From Caldisericia bacterium (GTDB lineage: Bacteria > Caldisericota > Caldisericia > JAAYUI01), in NCBI GenBank assembly GCA_017999835.1, contig JAGNLA010000002.1, positions 1 to 64,000 on the forward strand: DNA of 64,000 nucleotides. Direction: 5' to 3'. Positions 1 to 7,774 of this stretch are shown here, piece after piece. The notes under the pieces were generated by a model that was not told the origin of the DNA, did not search any database, and worked only from the letters and a program-made list of their open reading frames with translations. Each line of letters opens with the position of its first letter. Within the stretch, counting starts at the first letter, position 1. Made by a program: the position numbers and the translations under genes.

Positions 1-463
1 GGTCAATGTTGGGGTTAACTGAGGATTCTGATCTTGCGTTCTTGTCAGTTGCCCTTGTTATAAGAAGGAACGTTCCTTCTGAGCTGACCGGGGTGTTGAC
101 TGAGAATGACCATGTGTTGGTCTTGTTGTCGAGGTTTGTGTCAACCCATGTCTGGCCACCATCGAACGAGAGTTCGACTTTTTCCATGATTGACTGACCT
201 TTGCATTCGCCCATTATTTCAAATGGGATTCTGATTGTGTCCTGGTCAAGGACATTTGTGAACCATGATTTTGGTGTTGGATCAGATGCCAAATCGACAT
301 CATTGTTTCCGCCGCTGACTGCGGCTGGTGGTGGTGGAGGCGGCGCCGCCGCTCCTCCTGGGCATCAACCATATGGTCTGAAGGGCGTCCAAACTGCACC
401 AAAACTGGTTGCCGTGACGAACAACACGAGAGCAAGGAAAACAAGTGGTAATGTTTTCTTCAT
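1..463 (-). CDS. Secreted Ig-like/sialidase-type protein, 3' end outside window, interrupted by in-frame UGA
   Basis: The gene starts at ATG 463 behind a GGAAAGGAG ribosome site and runs off the left edge. Residues 1-23 (MKKTLPLVFLALVLFVTATS) form a clear signal peptide. Codon 33 (365-367, minus) is TGA, and the same frame then continues without another stop to the edge: a Gly/Ala/Pro-rich linker, then a beta-rich segment with SFDGGQTWVDTNL, typical of Ig-like or sialidase/glycosidase accessory domains. The next codon after TGA is TGC (Cys). TGA is a normal stop elsewhere in the window, so this is a nonsense mutation, a base-call error, or recoding (selenocysteine). No credible internal start with a ribosome site was found downstream. 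The protein is probably exported to the cell surface; its function is unknown. Confidence 0.6.
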
Positions 464-508
464 CAATGTCTCCTTTCCGCCATCCTAAAACGGCTAGTAA
501 TTGACTAT

Positions 509-536
509 ATTATCTGTTCAGCATTGGTTTTGTCAA
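509..536 (-). promoter_or_regulatory. Sigma70-type promoter of the secreted protein gene
   Basis: On the minus strand TTGACA (536-531), a 16-nt spacer, then GATAAT (514-509). Transcription would start near 502, giving a leader of about 40 nt that carries the GGAAAGGAG site. Confidence 0.6.
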
Positions 537-702
537 TATGAATGTGACGCATAAAACTAATGGAATTACCTTCTGACAATACTTTCTCCTATTTAAATGT
601 TAGCATTTTTTTAATGACGTTCTGTTTTTATTCGGTTTATGTCTTGCCTGCCATCAAGAAGAAATGCTTAAGGAATAAAAATAAAAACAGGGAAGTTGAC
701 AC

Positions 703-730
703 TTGCTTAAAAATAATTCGCATGTATATT
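703..730 (+). promoter_or_regulatory. Promoter of deoB, predicted leaderless
   Basis: TTGCTT (703-708), a 16-nt spacer, TATATT (725-730). The box ends 7 nt before the GTG start at 738, so the mRNA would begin at or next to the start codon. There is no ribosome-binding sequence upstream of 738. The 464-702 stretch holds only the divergent promoter at 509-536. Confidence 0.45.
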
Positions 731-737
731 TTCTTAC

Positions 738-1907
738 GTGAGTAAAAAAAGTGTAGTTCTACTCGTTCTAGATGGTTTGGGAGCCGGCCCGGCACCAGAT
801 AGTGACAAATTTGACGACTTGGGTGCAAACACCCTCAAAAATGTTACCGATGACGGTACGCTTGCTATTCCTGCGTTAAAAAGATTTGGATTGTACAACA
901 TCTTAGGCCAAGACAACGAATCCCAGGCTTCCTGGGGGACAATGACACCGGAATCAATCGGCAAATCCACAGTCGAAGGCCACTGGGAAATGATGGGGCA
1001 GATTACAGACAAGCCTTTTGACACATTCCCGGAAGGTTTTTCAAGCGACATTCTTTCCCAATTTTCCGACAAAATCGGCCGAGGGGTCATCAATGCAAAA
1101 GTTGGGTCAGGCACAAGACTGATTGCCGAACATGGCGACGAACATCTTGCAACTGGCAAGCCAATCATATATACGTCGGCAGATTCAGTGTTTCAGATAG
1201 CCGCACACGAGGACATCATAACAGTTGGCGAACTCTATCAGATGTGCGAGATCGCCAGGGATTTGCTGGTTCTTCACAATCTTGACGTGGCAAGAGTCAT
1301 TGCCCGTCCTTTCATCGGCGAGTCCGGCAATTTCATCAGGACATCGCGGAGGAAGGATTTCGTCAAGCCGATACCTGAACCAAATACATTAAGGAAGCTC
1401 AGAGATGCTGGCGTTGTCATATCAACGGTTGGCAGGACAAGCGACCTTTTTGGCAATTATGCCGAAAACTCAACAACAGCCATTAACAACATCGACGCGC
1501 TAGACTATTCCAAGATGTTCCGCCAGGAGCATCATGATTTTATATTCGCCAACCTTGAGGATTTCGACATGAGCTTTGGCCATAGGCGCGACAAGGAAGG
1601 TTTTGCCGAATCGCTATGTATGCTCGATTCGGAATGGACAAGGTTCACTATGTCAATGGGTAACGGCGACCTGTTGCTGGTCGTGTCCGATCATGGCAAC
1701 GACCCGACATTTATGGCTCATACCGACCACACACGTGAAAAAACCATTCTCCTTGCGTACATGAAAGGTTACAGGGGCGTTGACCTTGGCAACAAAAGAA
1801 TGGTTGACGTCGGCGCAACAATATGCGATTTTTACGGACTTGTTTCCGATTTTGGAACTTCGTTTCTCGAACAGATCAAATCGGAAAAGAAATCAGCTAA
1901 AAACTAG
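738..1907 (+). CDS. deoB: Phosphopentomutase
   Basis: It interconverts ribose/deoxyribose 1-phosphate and 5-phosphate, linking nucleoside salvage to the pentose phosphate pathway in the cytoplasm. The 389 residues match the usual length of this alkaline-phosphatase-superfamily enzyme. Visible motifs are the metal-binding VLDGLG near residue 12, the phospho-threonine loop GKSTVEGHWEM (residues 75-85), YTSADSVFQIAAHED, NLEDFDMSFGHRRD, and DHGNDPTF followed by HTDHTRE, which supply the two Mn-binding clusters. The GTG start at 738 is chosen because the N-terminus then matches the family; the ATG at 722 is in another frame. The gene stands alone, ends tail to tail with the P-loop gene (4 bp overlap), and lacks a ribosome site. 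Confidence 0.95.
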   Translation: MSKKSVVLLVLDGLGAGPAPDSDKFDDLGANTLKNVTDDGTLAIPALKRFGLYNILGQDNESQASWGTMTPESIGKSTVEGHWEMMGQITDKPFDTFPEGFSSDILSQFSDKIGRGVINAKVGSGTRLIAEHGDEHLATGKPIIYTSADSVFQIAAHEDIITVGELYQMCEIARDLLVLHNLDVARVIARPFIGESGNFIRTSRRKDFVKPIPEPNTLRKLRDAGVVISTVGRTSDLFGNYAENSTTAINNIDALDYSKMFRQEHHDFIFANLEDFDMSFGHRRDKEGFAESLCMLDSEWTRFTMSMGNGDLLLVVSDHGNDPTFMAHTDHTREKTILLAYMKGYRGVDLGNKRMVDVGATICDFYGLVSDFGTSFLEQIKSEKKSAKN

Positions 1908-2608
1908 CCTTTGTAAATCCACCTGAAAGGCTTTTTTTCTTCCCACGGCGCCTTGACAAACAACTGCAATAAAAGCTTGTTCATGTCGATATCTCGTCCA
2001 TCAAGCTGTGCATTCATCTCAGGCGTAATTGCCGAGAAGAGTATCGGCAGATTCATTTCTTTTGACGCAGCTCTTACGACTTCCAATCCAGAAAGGTAGT
2101 CTTCAAGTGTTGTCAGCTCCTTGAGATGTGGATTTGCCACGATTGAGCTGAAGTGGGCATGAGCGGCAAAAGCAATTTCAGATGCTGTCCTGATAATCTG
2201 GGTAGCCGTAGACATGAACGGTCTGAAAGGGTTGATGACAAGCGTGAACTCGTAATCCTGAGGGTCAAGCCTTGCAACCACTTGGGCTATTGTTGTAGAG
2301 CCTTGCTTGTCGCCACCAACGTCCATTATCAGCTTTCTTGACGTGTCAGCTATCCAGCTATAGATGTGCGCCGGGACAATGGGCATGTCCGCATAGGCGG
2401 TTGGGCCTTCGGGAGTGAGGACATGAAGCCCGGATTCCTTTAGTTGGTCAACAACATCCCTGATTCTGATGTACGGTTTTACGACGTCAAAATCGAGCAA
2501 TGCGACGTTTTCACCGTTTTGGTGCAATGAAAGCGCATAATTGATTGATATTTCTGTTTTGCCAGATCCAATGGGGCCTACAAACAGCTGGATTCGTTTA
2601 TTGTTCAT
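1904..2608 (-). CDS. P-loop NTPase, CobQ/MinD-like fold
   Basis: A soluble 234-residue nucleotide-binding protein. The N-terminus has a Walker A loop, GPIGSGKTE (about residues 11-19), followed by VALLDFDVVKPY (a SIMIBI-type switch with Asp) and LIMDVGGDKQG, a Walker B-like Asp strand ending in GG, as in CobQ/MinD/ParA-type ATPases. No membrane segment is visible. It is the last gene of the 5143-1904 operon and overlaps the butyrate-kinase-like gene by 11 bp, implying translational coupling and joint function. Substrate or partner is unknown; a role as an energy-coupling or assembly partner of the upstream ASKHA protein is inference only. Confidence 0.75.
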   Translation of the reverse strand: MNNKRIQLFVGPIGSGKTEISINYALSLHQNGENVALLDFDVVKPYIRIRDVVDQLKESGLHVLTPEGPTAYADMPIVPAHIYSWIADTSRKLIMDVGGDKQGSTTIAQVVARLDPQDYEFTLVINPFRPFMSTATQIIRTASEIAFAAHAHFSSIVANPHLKELTTLEDYLSGLEVVRAASKEMNLPILFSAITPEMNAQLDGRDIDMNKLLLQLFVKAPWEEKKPFRWIYKG

Positions 2609-3578
2609 GACTCCATACTAGTCCGGCAAGTTCATCTGTTCCATCAAATGCCGGAGCTGTTTCGGTTTTGCAGATGTAATCGATATAACCTTTTATGTCT
2701 CCAACAAACTTTGCGTTTGTTGAAAGCGGGCCTGTAAAAACAATCATTTCCGGTCTCTGGCACATTACAGCCATTCTGCCGATTGTTTTTGAAATCTGGT
2801 AAACCATGGCGTCATAGATAACTTTTGCCTTTTGATCGCCTTTTGCCACAACTTCCTCAAGCTCTTTGAGGTCGGCAATGCCAAGATGACTGAAAACGCC
2901 GCCGTTGAACCTGACCCTGGCAATCATTTCTTCTCTTGTTTTTTTGCCTGAAAAACACAGCCTGTAGACACATTTCTGGTGAAAAAACCCAGACCTTGTC
3001 ATGGTCATCGAGCCTTCACCGTCCCAGGAGCTGTTCATGTTGAGCAGTTTTCCGTCTCTCCATGCTGCCATCGTGATCTCGTCATTGGAAAGATAGCAGG
3101 TGACGACAGGTTTGTTCTGTCCACATGATTTTTGGGCAAAATTGTAGGCAAGGCTGTGGTCAAGGTAACGTCCAACCATCCTGCGTTCAATCTGAGGAAT
3201 ACCTGAAAAGCGCATGACGTCGGAGAAGCAGTCATAGGTGAGGGGGTAAGCAGAGACCATTTTCTTTGCGCCTATGGAGGCAAGAATGATTGTGCCATAA
3301 TTTGTTTTGTCGAAACCATACTTTGCCTGGCAGATGCCATCAACCACATCAGGGGTCAAAGCCAAGAAACCGTCAAACGTTTGTGGAGCCATGGAGTAGC
3401 AGGTTACGCCAACATCAAAGTTGTCGACTGAGAAAACATTTTTTACAGTTTCAACAACCGAGCCAATCTCACACGAGCATTCCGGGTATGGAACGCTGGT
3501 TGTTCCGACTTTTTCCTTGCCTTGATAGCAGGCAATGTCGATCCTGTCGTTTGCTGGATAAACTGAAATCAAATTCAT
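2598..3578 (-). CDS. Butyrate-kinase-like ASKHA protein, probably catalytically inactive
   Basis: The 326 residues follow the butyrate kinase fold: SGIPQIERR, WDGEGSMTMTRSGFF, YRLCFSGKKTREEM, GDQKAKVIYDAMVYQISKTI and FTGPLSTNAKFV each align with typical Buk segments. Butyrate kinases use an N-terminal NPGSTSTK phosphate loop and a HLGGG loop; here these read YPANDRIDIACY and TCYLSNDE, so both nucleotide/phosphate motifs are gone, while the Arg of the TRSG motif stays. It is about 30 residues shorter than usual. No phosphotransbutyrylase is nearby. The start overlaps the preceding lipoprotein stop (ATGA). Most likely a binding or regulatory pseudoenzyme; a kinase with altered chemistry cannot be excluded. 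Confidence 0.75.
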   Translation of the reverse strand: MNLISVYPANDRIDIACYQGKEKVGTTSVPYPECSCEIGSVVETVKNVFSVDNFDVGVTCYSMAPQTFDGFLALTPDVVDGICQAKYGFDKTNYGTIILASIGAKKMVSAYPLTYDCFSDVMRFSGIPQIERRMVGRYLDHSLAYNFAQKSCGQNKPVVTCYLSNDEITMAAWRDGKLLNMNSSWDGEGSMTMTRSGFFHQKCVYRLCFSGKKTREEMIARVRFNGGVFSHLGIADLKELEEVVAKGDQKAKVIYDAMVYQISKTIGRMAVMCQRPEMIVFTGPLSTNAKFVGDIKGYIDYICKTETAPAFDGTDELAGLVWSHEQ

Positions 3579-4177
3579 GGCAGTAACCTCTTTCCTATTT
3601 CCGGATGATCTCTGAACTGATATTTGTTTGTAATTTCCAATGTATTTGGAAGTTCTCTGAAGTCTTCGATGAGTTTTTCGTCGTCTGCCGGCCCCCAGGC
3701 ATCGATTTCAATATAACCACATTCAAGGGGAATATCTATTCTGAGCATGATATTGTTGTAATTGTTATATGTTATCTTAGCCTCTTCCCAACGGCATTTG
3801 ACACCAGAGATGTAAACGGTTTTCGAAACAGTGGGCTCGATACCTGTAGTTTTCATTATCGGTTGCAGAATTTCTTTGTCGAATTCGCCTTCCTTGACCT
3901 TACCGTTGTAGAAACTGCCAATAGTGAATCCATAGGATAGCTCCTGGTCCTGGTTTGGAGTTGTGATCTCAACAGGGGCATAGGTCAACAACGTGAAGGT
4001 GTACGCATTTTTAACATCAAGAAATTGGCTTGGGTACTGGTAAACAACCCATTTCGGGTCTGGTGTCATACGAAACAGAGGGGTTGTGAAGGTTGTCGAA
4101 CCGGTCTTCGGGGTGCCGCACCCGGCAAACGTGAGTAAAAGCGCAAAACTAACGAGGATAAGAGAAATGCGTCTCAT
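3575..4177 (-). CDS. Lipoprotein of the repeated YP-x-x-F/W domain family
   Basis: A signal peptide with lipobox LTFAGC places a lipidated Cys near residue 19; the mature part is extracytoplasmic. The domain has the arrangement shared by the other lipoproteins of this window: a beta strand ending in YQYPSQF, a central region with VEITTPNQD and a late Trp-containing strand (KCRWEEAKI), then DIPLECGYIEI and a C-terminal helix before LEITN. ATG 4177 is preferred over GTG 4192 because it gives a normal signal peptide. The gene overlaps the upstream lipoprotein by 29 bp and the kinase-like gene by 4 bp (ATGA). The fold resembles PsbP/Mog1-type domains (inference); function unknown. Confidence 0.75.
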   Translation of the reverse strand: MRRISLILVSFALLLTFAGCGTPKTGSTTFTTPLFRMTPDPKWVVYQYPSQFLDVKNAYTFTLLTYAPVEITTPNQDQELSYGFTIGSFYNGKVKEGEFDKEILQPIMKTTGIEPTVSKTVYISGVKCRWEEAKITYNNYNNIMLRIDIPLECGYIEIDAWGPADDEKLIEDFRELPNTLEITNKYQFRDHPEIGKRLLP

Positions 4178-4616
4178 TTGTGATAACCACACTCCTTACT
4201 GACTGTCTGATGTCAATTATAGATTGGCTTGAGATTGCTTCAATCCTCAGTTCGCCACGATCCAAAGGCAGGGTCAAATACACAGACCAACCGTCTTTTT
4301 TTTGGATCTCGCTATACCAAACAACGTTGTTTCCAAGTTTTTGCTCTTCAGAGACAAGTATCTTGTCGCCCGGGTTTCCCGTGACTACTTCCCTGGCTGG
4401 ATGGTTTTTTATTGAGTACTGATCTCTCGACCACGTCAGCGTAACCTTGCCGGAATCACTCTCGAACACCAGAAGATTGTTGGTCTTTTGAGTTTGGGTA
4501 AACCCAGGAGGGATCGTCAGTTCAAAGAAATCACCCTTAAAAAGAAACCACGATCCTTTGGAACATCCACACAAAAGTGCCAGACAAAAAACGGCAGACA
4601 AAAGCTTTCTTCTCAC
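4149..4616 (-). CDS. Small lipoprotein of the repeated domain family
   Basis: 155 residues with signal peptide and lipobox LLCGC (Cys near residue 18). The mature protein starts with GDFFELTIPPGF, the family's signature strand, followed by VFESDSGKVTLTW, a Trp-containing strand NNVVWYSEIQ, and LPLDRGELRIEA before a C-terminal helix. It is the second gene of the operon: its ATG overlaps the stop of the 4613-5143 lipoprotein gene by 4 bp, and its 3' end overlaps the next lipoprotein. No enzyme motif is visible. Surface-anchored; role unknown. Confidence 0.75.
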   Translation of the reverse strand: MRRKLLSAVFCLALLCGCSKGSWFLFKGDFFELTIPPGFTQTQKTNNLLVFESDSGKVTLTWSRDQYSIKNHPAREVVTGNPGDKILVSEEQKLGNNVVWYSEIQKKDGWSVYLTLPLDRGELRIEAISSQSIIDIRQSVRSVVITNETHFSYPR

Positions 4617-5143
4617 TTTTTGAAAAAACCTTTATCTGTAATTTCAATTGCCCCCAGTGCATCCTGAACATCCTTGAGCATTGCCTTGTTAGGGGTCAAT
4701 GAGCACAGAATGTCCAGTACTCCGCCATCGAGAGGAACGACCACATGATAGAGCCAACGTAACTCGGCTGTCTGCTTTTCGTCCATCACAACAACGGTTT
4801 CCTCCCAGGACATAACATCGGAGAATTTCTTTGTAGCCTCAAGAGTTTTGACCGAACCGGTTGGAAGCGTGCCGATGCCAAGCTTCGAGCTTGCGTCGCC
4901 TTCCTTGATGTCTCTTTTATTCCAGTTGATGGTTATATAGCCAGTATCAGAGGTCAGCTCGTTAATCAGCTCGACCTTGCCCGATTTCGTCGAGAAGAGG
5001 ATTTTTGCCGGAATAGCCGTGCCAATTTCGTTTCTTGAAAACTGCCCGGGGAGCGTGAGCTTGAAGAAATCCGCTTCAAGCTTTGTGGTGCAGCCGGCAA
5101 GAAGCATAACGCCCAATGCCAATAAAACCAAAGTTTTTCTCAC
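4613..5143 (-). CDS. Lipoprotein of the repeated domain family, first gene of operon
   Basis: 176 residues with signal peptide and lipobox MLLAGC (Cys near residue 18). The mature part opens with ADFFKLTLPGQF and continues with VELINELTSDTGYITINW, a strand with WEETVVVMDE, and VVPLDGGVLDI, then a helix leading to GAIEITDKGFF, the same order as its two downstream neighbours. The start is GTG 5143: the frame gives a complete signal peptide and a promoter lies directly upstream with no ribosome site. It leads the operon lipoprotein x3 - butyrate-kinase-like - P-loop NTPase. Confidence 0.75.
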   Translation of the reverse strand: MRKTLVLLALGVMLLAGCTTKLEADFFKLTLPGQFSRNEIGTAIPAKILFSTKSGKVELINELTSDTGYITINWNKRDIKEGDASSKLGIGTLPTGSVKTLEATKKFSDVMSWEETVVVMDEKQTAELRWLYHVVVPLDGGVLDILCSLTPNKAMLKDVQDALGAIEITDKGFFKK

Positions 5144-5149
5144 AAGCTA

Positions 5150-5177
5150 AATGTAGCATAAGTTGAAGTTTGTTCAA
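5150..5177 (-). promoter_or_regulatory. Promoter of the lipoprotein/ASKHA/P-loop operon, predicted leaderless
   Basis: Minus strand TTGAAC (5177-5172), a 16-nt spacer, TACATT (5155-5150), then 6 nt to the GTG start at 5143. Confidence 0.5.
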
Positions 5178-5199
5178 TATGGCAACCACGGCAGCCAGG

Positions 5200-5244
5200 T
5201 AAAAAGAAAGCCCGGCTCATATAACAATCAACCTAAGCCAGGCT
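5200..5244 (-). terminator. Rho-independent terminator after the pur-BON operon
   Basis: On the minus strand AGCCTGGCT (5244-5236) pairs with AGCCGGGCT (5217-5209) with one mismatch, followed by TTCTTTTT. It separates the purine operon from the lipoprotein operon. Confidence 0.65.
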
Positions 5245-5290
5245 ATTTAAACATTGGTAGAAACATATTTATTTCATTTGAAAATGTATA

Positions 5291-6190
5291 CTACAGTTTC
5301 GGTTCCAACTCCATGAAAACTTTTTTTACACCTTTTATTTTTGAAACCATGGCCTCGGCGGCGATGATTTCTTTGGTGGTTGCTGCGTAGCCTTTGAGGA
5401 AAACGTTACCGTTGATGGTTACTGGGTTGATGTCACGCGCGCGCACGTCTTTTGATTTTTTCAGCTCTTCGATGATTTTTATCTTTAGCTCGTCGTCCGG
5501 GTTGACGCCTTCAGACTGAAGTCTGACGCCGTTTTCAACATTCTTGACGCCTGGCACTTTTTGGATGACTTCACTGGAGAGTTTGACCGATTCCTTGTCC
5601 TTGGCGTTGCCGGAAACAAAAACCATGCCTGATTTTACCACAACCTGAAGGTGCCAAATCATGATCTTTTTTTCGTTTCCAAGCGCTATCATGACCGAGT
5701 TGGCAAGATCAATGTCGGACTTTGCCTGTGGAACCCTCATTTGATCGAGTACTTTTTTTACGCCCGTGCACTCCTTGGCAAGGTCTAAAATGGCGTCCTT
5801 GGCATACATTGAGGTTGCTGTGCCAAAAACTGAGAGATTGCCTCCTTTTGAGGCCCCAGATACTTTCTTTTCGTTGGGCAGGTACTTGCCCAACATCTCC
5901 CTGAACGCATCCTCGATCTCTTCATCAGAGACCAGGATTTTCCCTGTTTTTTCAAACTTTATCATCCCTGAGCCAGGGATTTCCTTGATTGAAGTGAGTA
6001 GTTTTTCTCGTTCTTTTTCGTCAATGAGCGGAAGTGTCAGCTTTACGGTGTTGCCTGATGCTTTAACGGTGAAACCGGTGATGTTTCTTTTTTCCAGCAA
6101 ATCTGTGAGTTTCTTGGTTACCTTTTTAATCTCAACATTTTCGCGCGATCCAGAAATCTGAAGGTTCTTTCCGTCTTTTTTGTTCACCAA
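5291..6190 (-). CDS. Multi-BON-domain protein without signal peptide
   Basis: 299 residues made of repeated alpha-beta BON-type units. The three clear ones lie at about residues 86-150, 157-226 and 231-298, each ending in a conserved GVKKV or GVKNV turn after a helix; residues 18-85 may be a fourth, diverged unit. BON domains usually bind membranes or lipids and are mostly periplasmic (OsmY type), but this protein has no signal peptide and starts MVNKKDGKNLQ, so it is probably cytoplasmic. It lies 6 bp downstream of purQ and upstream of the operon terminator, so it is co-transcribed with the purine genes; a functional link is not apparent. Confidence 0.8.
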   Translation of the reverse strand: MVNKKDGKNLQISGSRENVEIKKVTKKLTDLLEKRNITGFTVKASGNTVKLTLPLIDEKEREKLLTSIKEIPGSGMIKFEKTGKILVSDEEIEDAFREMLGKYLPNEKKVSGASKGGNLSVFGTATSMYAKDAILDLAKECTGVKKVLDQMRVPQAKSDIDLANSVMIALGNEKKIMIWHLQVVVKSGMVFVSGNAKDKESVKLSSEVIQKVPGVKNVENGVRLQSEGVNPDDELKIKIIEELKKSKDVRARDINPVTINGNVFLKGYAATTKEIIAAEAMVSKIKGVKKVFMELEPKL

Positions 6191-6196
6191 TCCTCC

Positions 6197-6844
6197 TTAG
6201 AATTTGAACAATTTTACACCATCGCTTGAACCGATAATCTCCTCGCCTGCCCTCTCCGGGTGTGGCATCATGCCAAGGACATTGCCCTCAAGGTTGCAGA
6301 CGCCTGCAATGTCGGCAACCGAACCGTTTGGGTTGGTTCCGACATACCTAAACACTACCTGATTGTTGTCAAAAAGTTTGTCCAGCCCACGCTGGTCAAT
6401 ATGATACTTGCCCTCGCCGTGTGCGATTGGCACCCGAAGCTTTGTGCCGACTGGGACATGCTTTGTAAAAGGAGTTCTGGATGTTTCACAGTTGAGCGTC
6501 ACCCAGCGGGATTCGAACTTTAGAGTGTCGTTTCTCAAAAGCGCGCCTGGGAGCAAGCCTGATTCGGTGAGAATCTGAAAACCGTTGCAGATGCCAATGA
6601 CCGGTCCGCCATTGTTTGCAAAAGCAATAACCTTGTCCATGATGGGTGAAAACTTGGCAACAGCACCACAGCGAAGATAGTCGCCGTAGCTGAATCCGCC
6701 TGGGATGATGATCATGTTTGCGCCATTTAGATCAGTTGACTTGTGCCATATTGGGAAGGATTCGTTGCCTGCAACGTTGCCTGCAGTCCAAAGAGCATCA
6801 TGGTCACAGTTTGAACCTGGGAAAATTACAACGCCGACTTTCAT
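6197..6844 (-). CDS. purQ: Phosphoribosylformylglycinamidine synthase subunit PurQ (glutaminase)
   Basis: It supplies ammonia from glutamine to PurL in step 4 of de novo purine synthesis. The 215 residues are the normal size for the small PurQ of PurL/PurQ/PurS complexes. Class I amidotransferase features are visible: [13 protein letters not shown] at the N-terminus, the nucleophile loop GICNGFQ, and the His/Glu of PHPER near the C-terminus. The ATG overlaps the purS stop (ATGA), so the subunits are translationally coupled. The PurL subunit is not in this window. Confidence 0.96.
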   Translation of the reverse strand: MKVGVVIFPGSNCDHDALWTAGNVAGNESFPIWHKSTDLNGANMIIIPGGFSYGDYLRCGAVAKFSPIMDKVIAFANNGGPVIGICNGFQILTESGLLPGALLRNDTLKFESRWVTLNCETSRTPFTKHVPVGTKLRVPIAHGEGKYHIDQRGLDKLFDNNQVVFRYVGTNPNGSVADIAGVCNLEGNVLGMMPHPERAGEEIIGSSDGVKLFKF

Positions 6845-7086
6845 GCTGGCTTCACCGTGAAGACTTCCATGACAGGGTTGGCAAGGAGCTTTGATGCCAT
6901 CTCGGTGCCTTTTGCCAGAGCCTCTCCCTGGGTTGGGGCGTCGATTTCTACTATGATCGACTTTCCAATCCTGACGTTGCTGATGCCTGTGAAACCGAGT
7001 CTGCCAAGTGCATTGCCAACGGTTTTACCCTGTGGGTCAAGGATGTCCGGCTTTAGCTGGACTGTGACTTCAATTCTGTGATTCAT
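6841..7086 (-). CDS. purS: Phosphoribosylformylglycinamidine synthase subunit PurS
   Basis: The 81-residue bridging subunit of the PurLQS complex. Typical features are HRIEVTVQLKPDILDPQGKT at the N-terminus and GNALGRLGF, with a C-terminus ending in EVFTVKPA. Start ATG 7086 is set by an AGGAGG site 5-6 nt upstream and by family length; the gene starts inside the last 17 bp of purC. It ends TGA overlapping purQ. Confidence 0.95.
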   Translation of the reverse strand: MNHRIEVTVQLKPDILDPQGKTVGNALGRLGFTGISNVRIGKSIIVEIDAPTQGEALAKGTEMASKLLANPVMEVFTVKPA

Positions 7087-7774
7087 TGATCCTCCTGATG
7101 ACTTCCTTGTAGGCTTCCATGACTCCGCCCATGTCGCGCCTGAAACGATCCTTGTCCATCTTCTCGTTGGTGTTTGTGTCCCAAAGCCTGCAGGTGTCCG
7201 GTGACCATTCGTCGGCAAGGAGCACCTCACCCTTGTAGTCACCAAACTCAAGCTTGAAATCTACAAGCCTCAGGTTGATCTTTAGGAAGAACTCCTTCAT
7301 GGCTTCGTTTATTTTCATCGAAAGCTCTGTGATGCGATTGAGCTGGTATTCGGTTGCCCAGTCAAAGGCAAGAATGTGCTCACGGCAAACAAGCGGATCG
7401 TGAAGGCTATCGTCCTTGAGGTGGAATTGGATGATTGGTTGTTTGATGACTGTGCCTTCTGCGATGCCTGTCATTTTTGAAAGTGAGCCAGCAACGATGT
7501 TTCTCACTACCACTTCAATGGGGATGATCTTTACTTTTTTGCACAGGTGAACCCTTGGCGGCTGGAACTCGACAAGATGGGTTGGAATGCCTTTTTTCTC
7601 GAGGTACTTGAACACGACGTTGCTTATCTCGGCGTTTATGACACCCTTGCTGTCCATCGAGTCGCGCTTTGTGCCGTCAAAAGCGGTGAAGTCATCCTTG
7701 AACTCTACAATCACAAGATCAGGATTGTCGGCTTCGTAGAGAGCCTTCGCCTTGCCTTCATATAGTTTGTTCAT
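7070..7774 (-). CDS. purC: Phosphoribosylaminoimidazole-succinocarboxamide synthase
   Basis: It condenses CAIR with aspartate using ATP to give SAICAR. The 234 residues are the typical bacterial length. Recognisable segments are LYEGKAKALYE, FKDDFTAFDGTK, IPIEVVVRNIVAGS, LVDFKLEFG and the C-terminal VLLADEWSPDTCRLWD. The start overlaps the purB stop (AATAAATGAA); the 3' end overlaps purS. Third gene of the purABCSQ operon. Confidence 0.97.
   Translation of the reverse strand: MNKLYEGKAKALYEADNPDLVIVEFKDDFTAFDGTKRDSMDSKGVINAEISNVVFKYLEKKGIPTHLVEFQPPRVHLCKKVKIIPIEVVVRNIVAGSLSKMTGIAEGTVIKQPIIQFHLKDDSLHDPLVCREHILAFDWATEYQLNRITELSMKINEAMKEFFLKINLRLVDFKLEFGDYKGEVLLADEWSPDTCRLWDTNTNEKMDKDRFRRDMGGVMEAYKEVIRRINESQN

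Noticed and set aside
1-197. Plus-strand open frames at the left edge and a 95-codon frame at 201-488
   Set aside because: They are antisense to the secreted-protein frame, whose signal peptide and ribosome site are clearly better.
560-745. 61-codon plus-strand frame ending inside the deoB start
   Set aside because: No ribosome site, overlaps the deoB promoter, and the peptide looks like translated AT-rich intergenic DNA.
2598-3578. Functional butyrate kinase for energy conservation
   Set aside because: Both phosphate-binding motifs are absent and no ptb or acyl-CoA genes are nearby.
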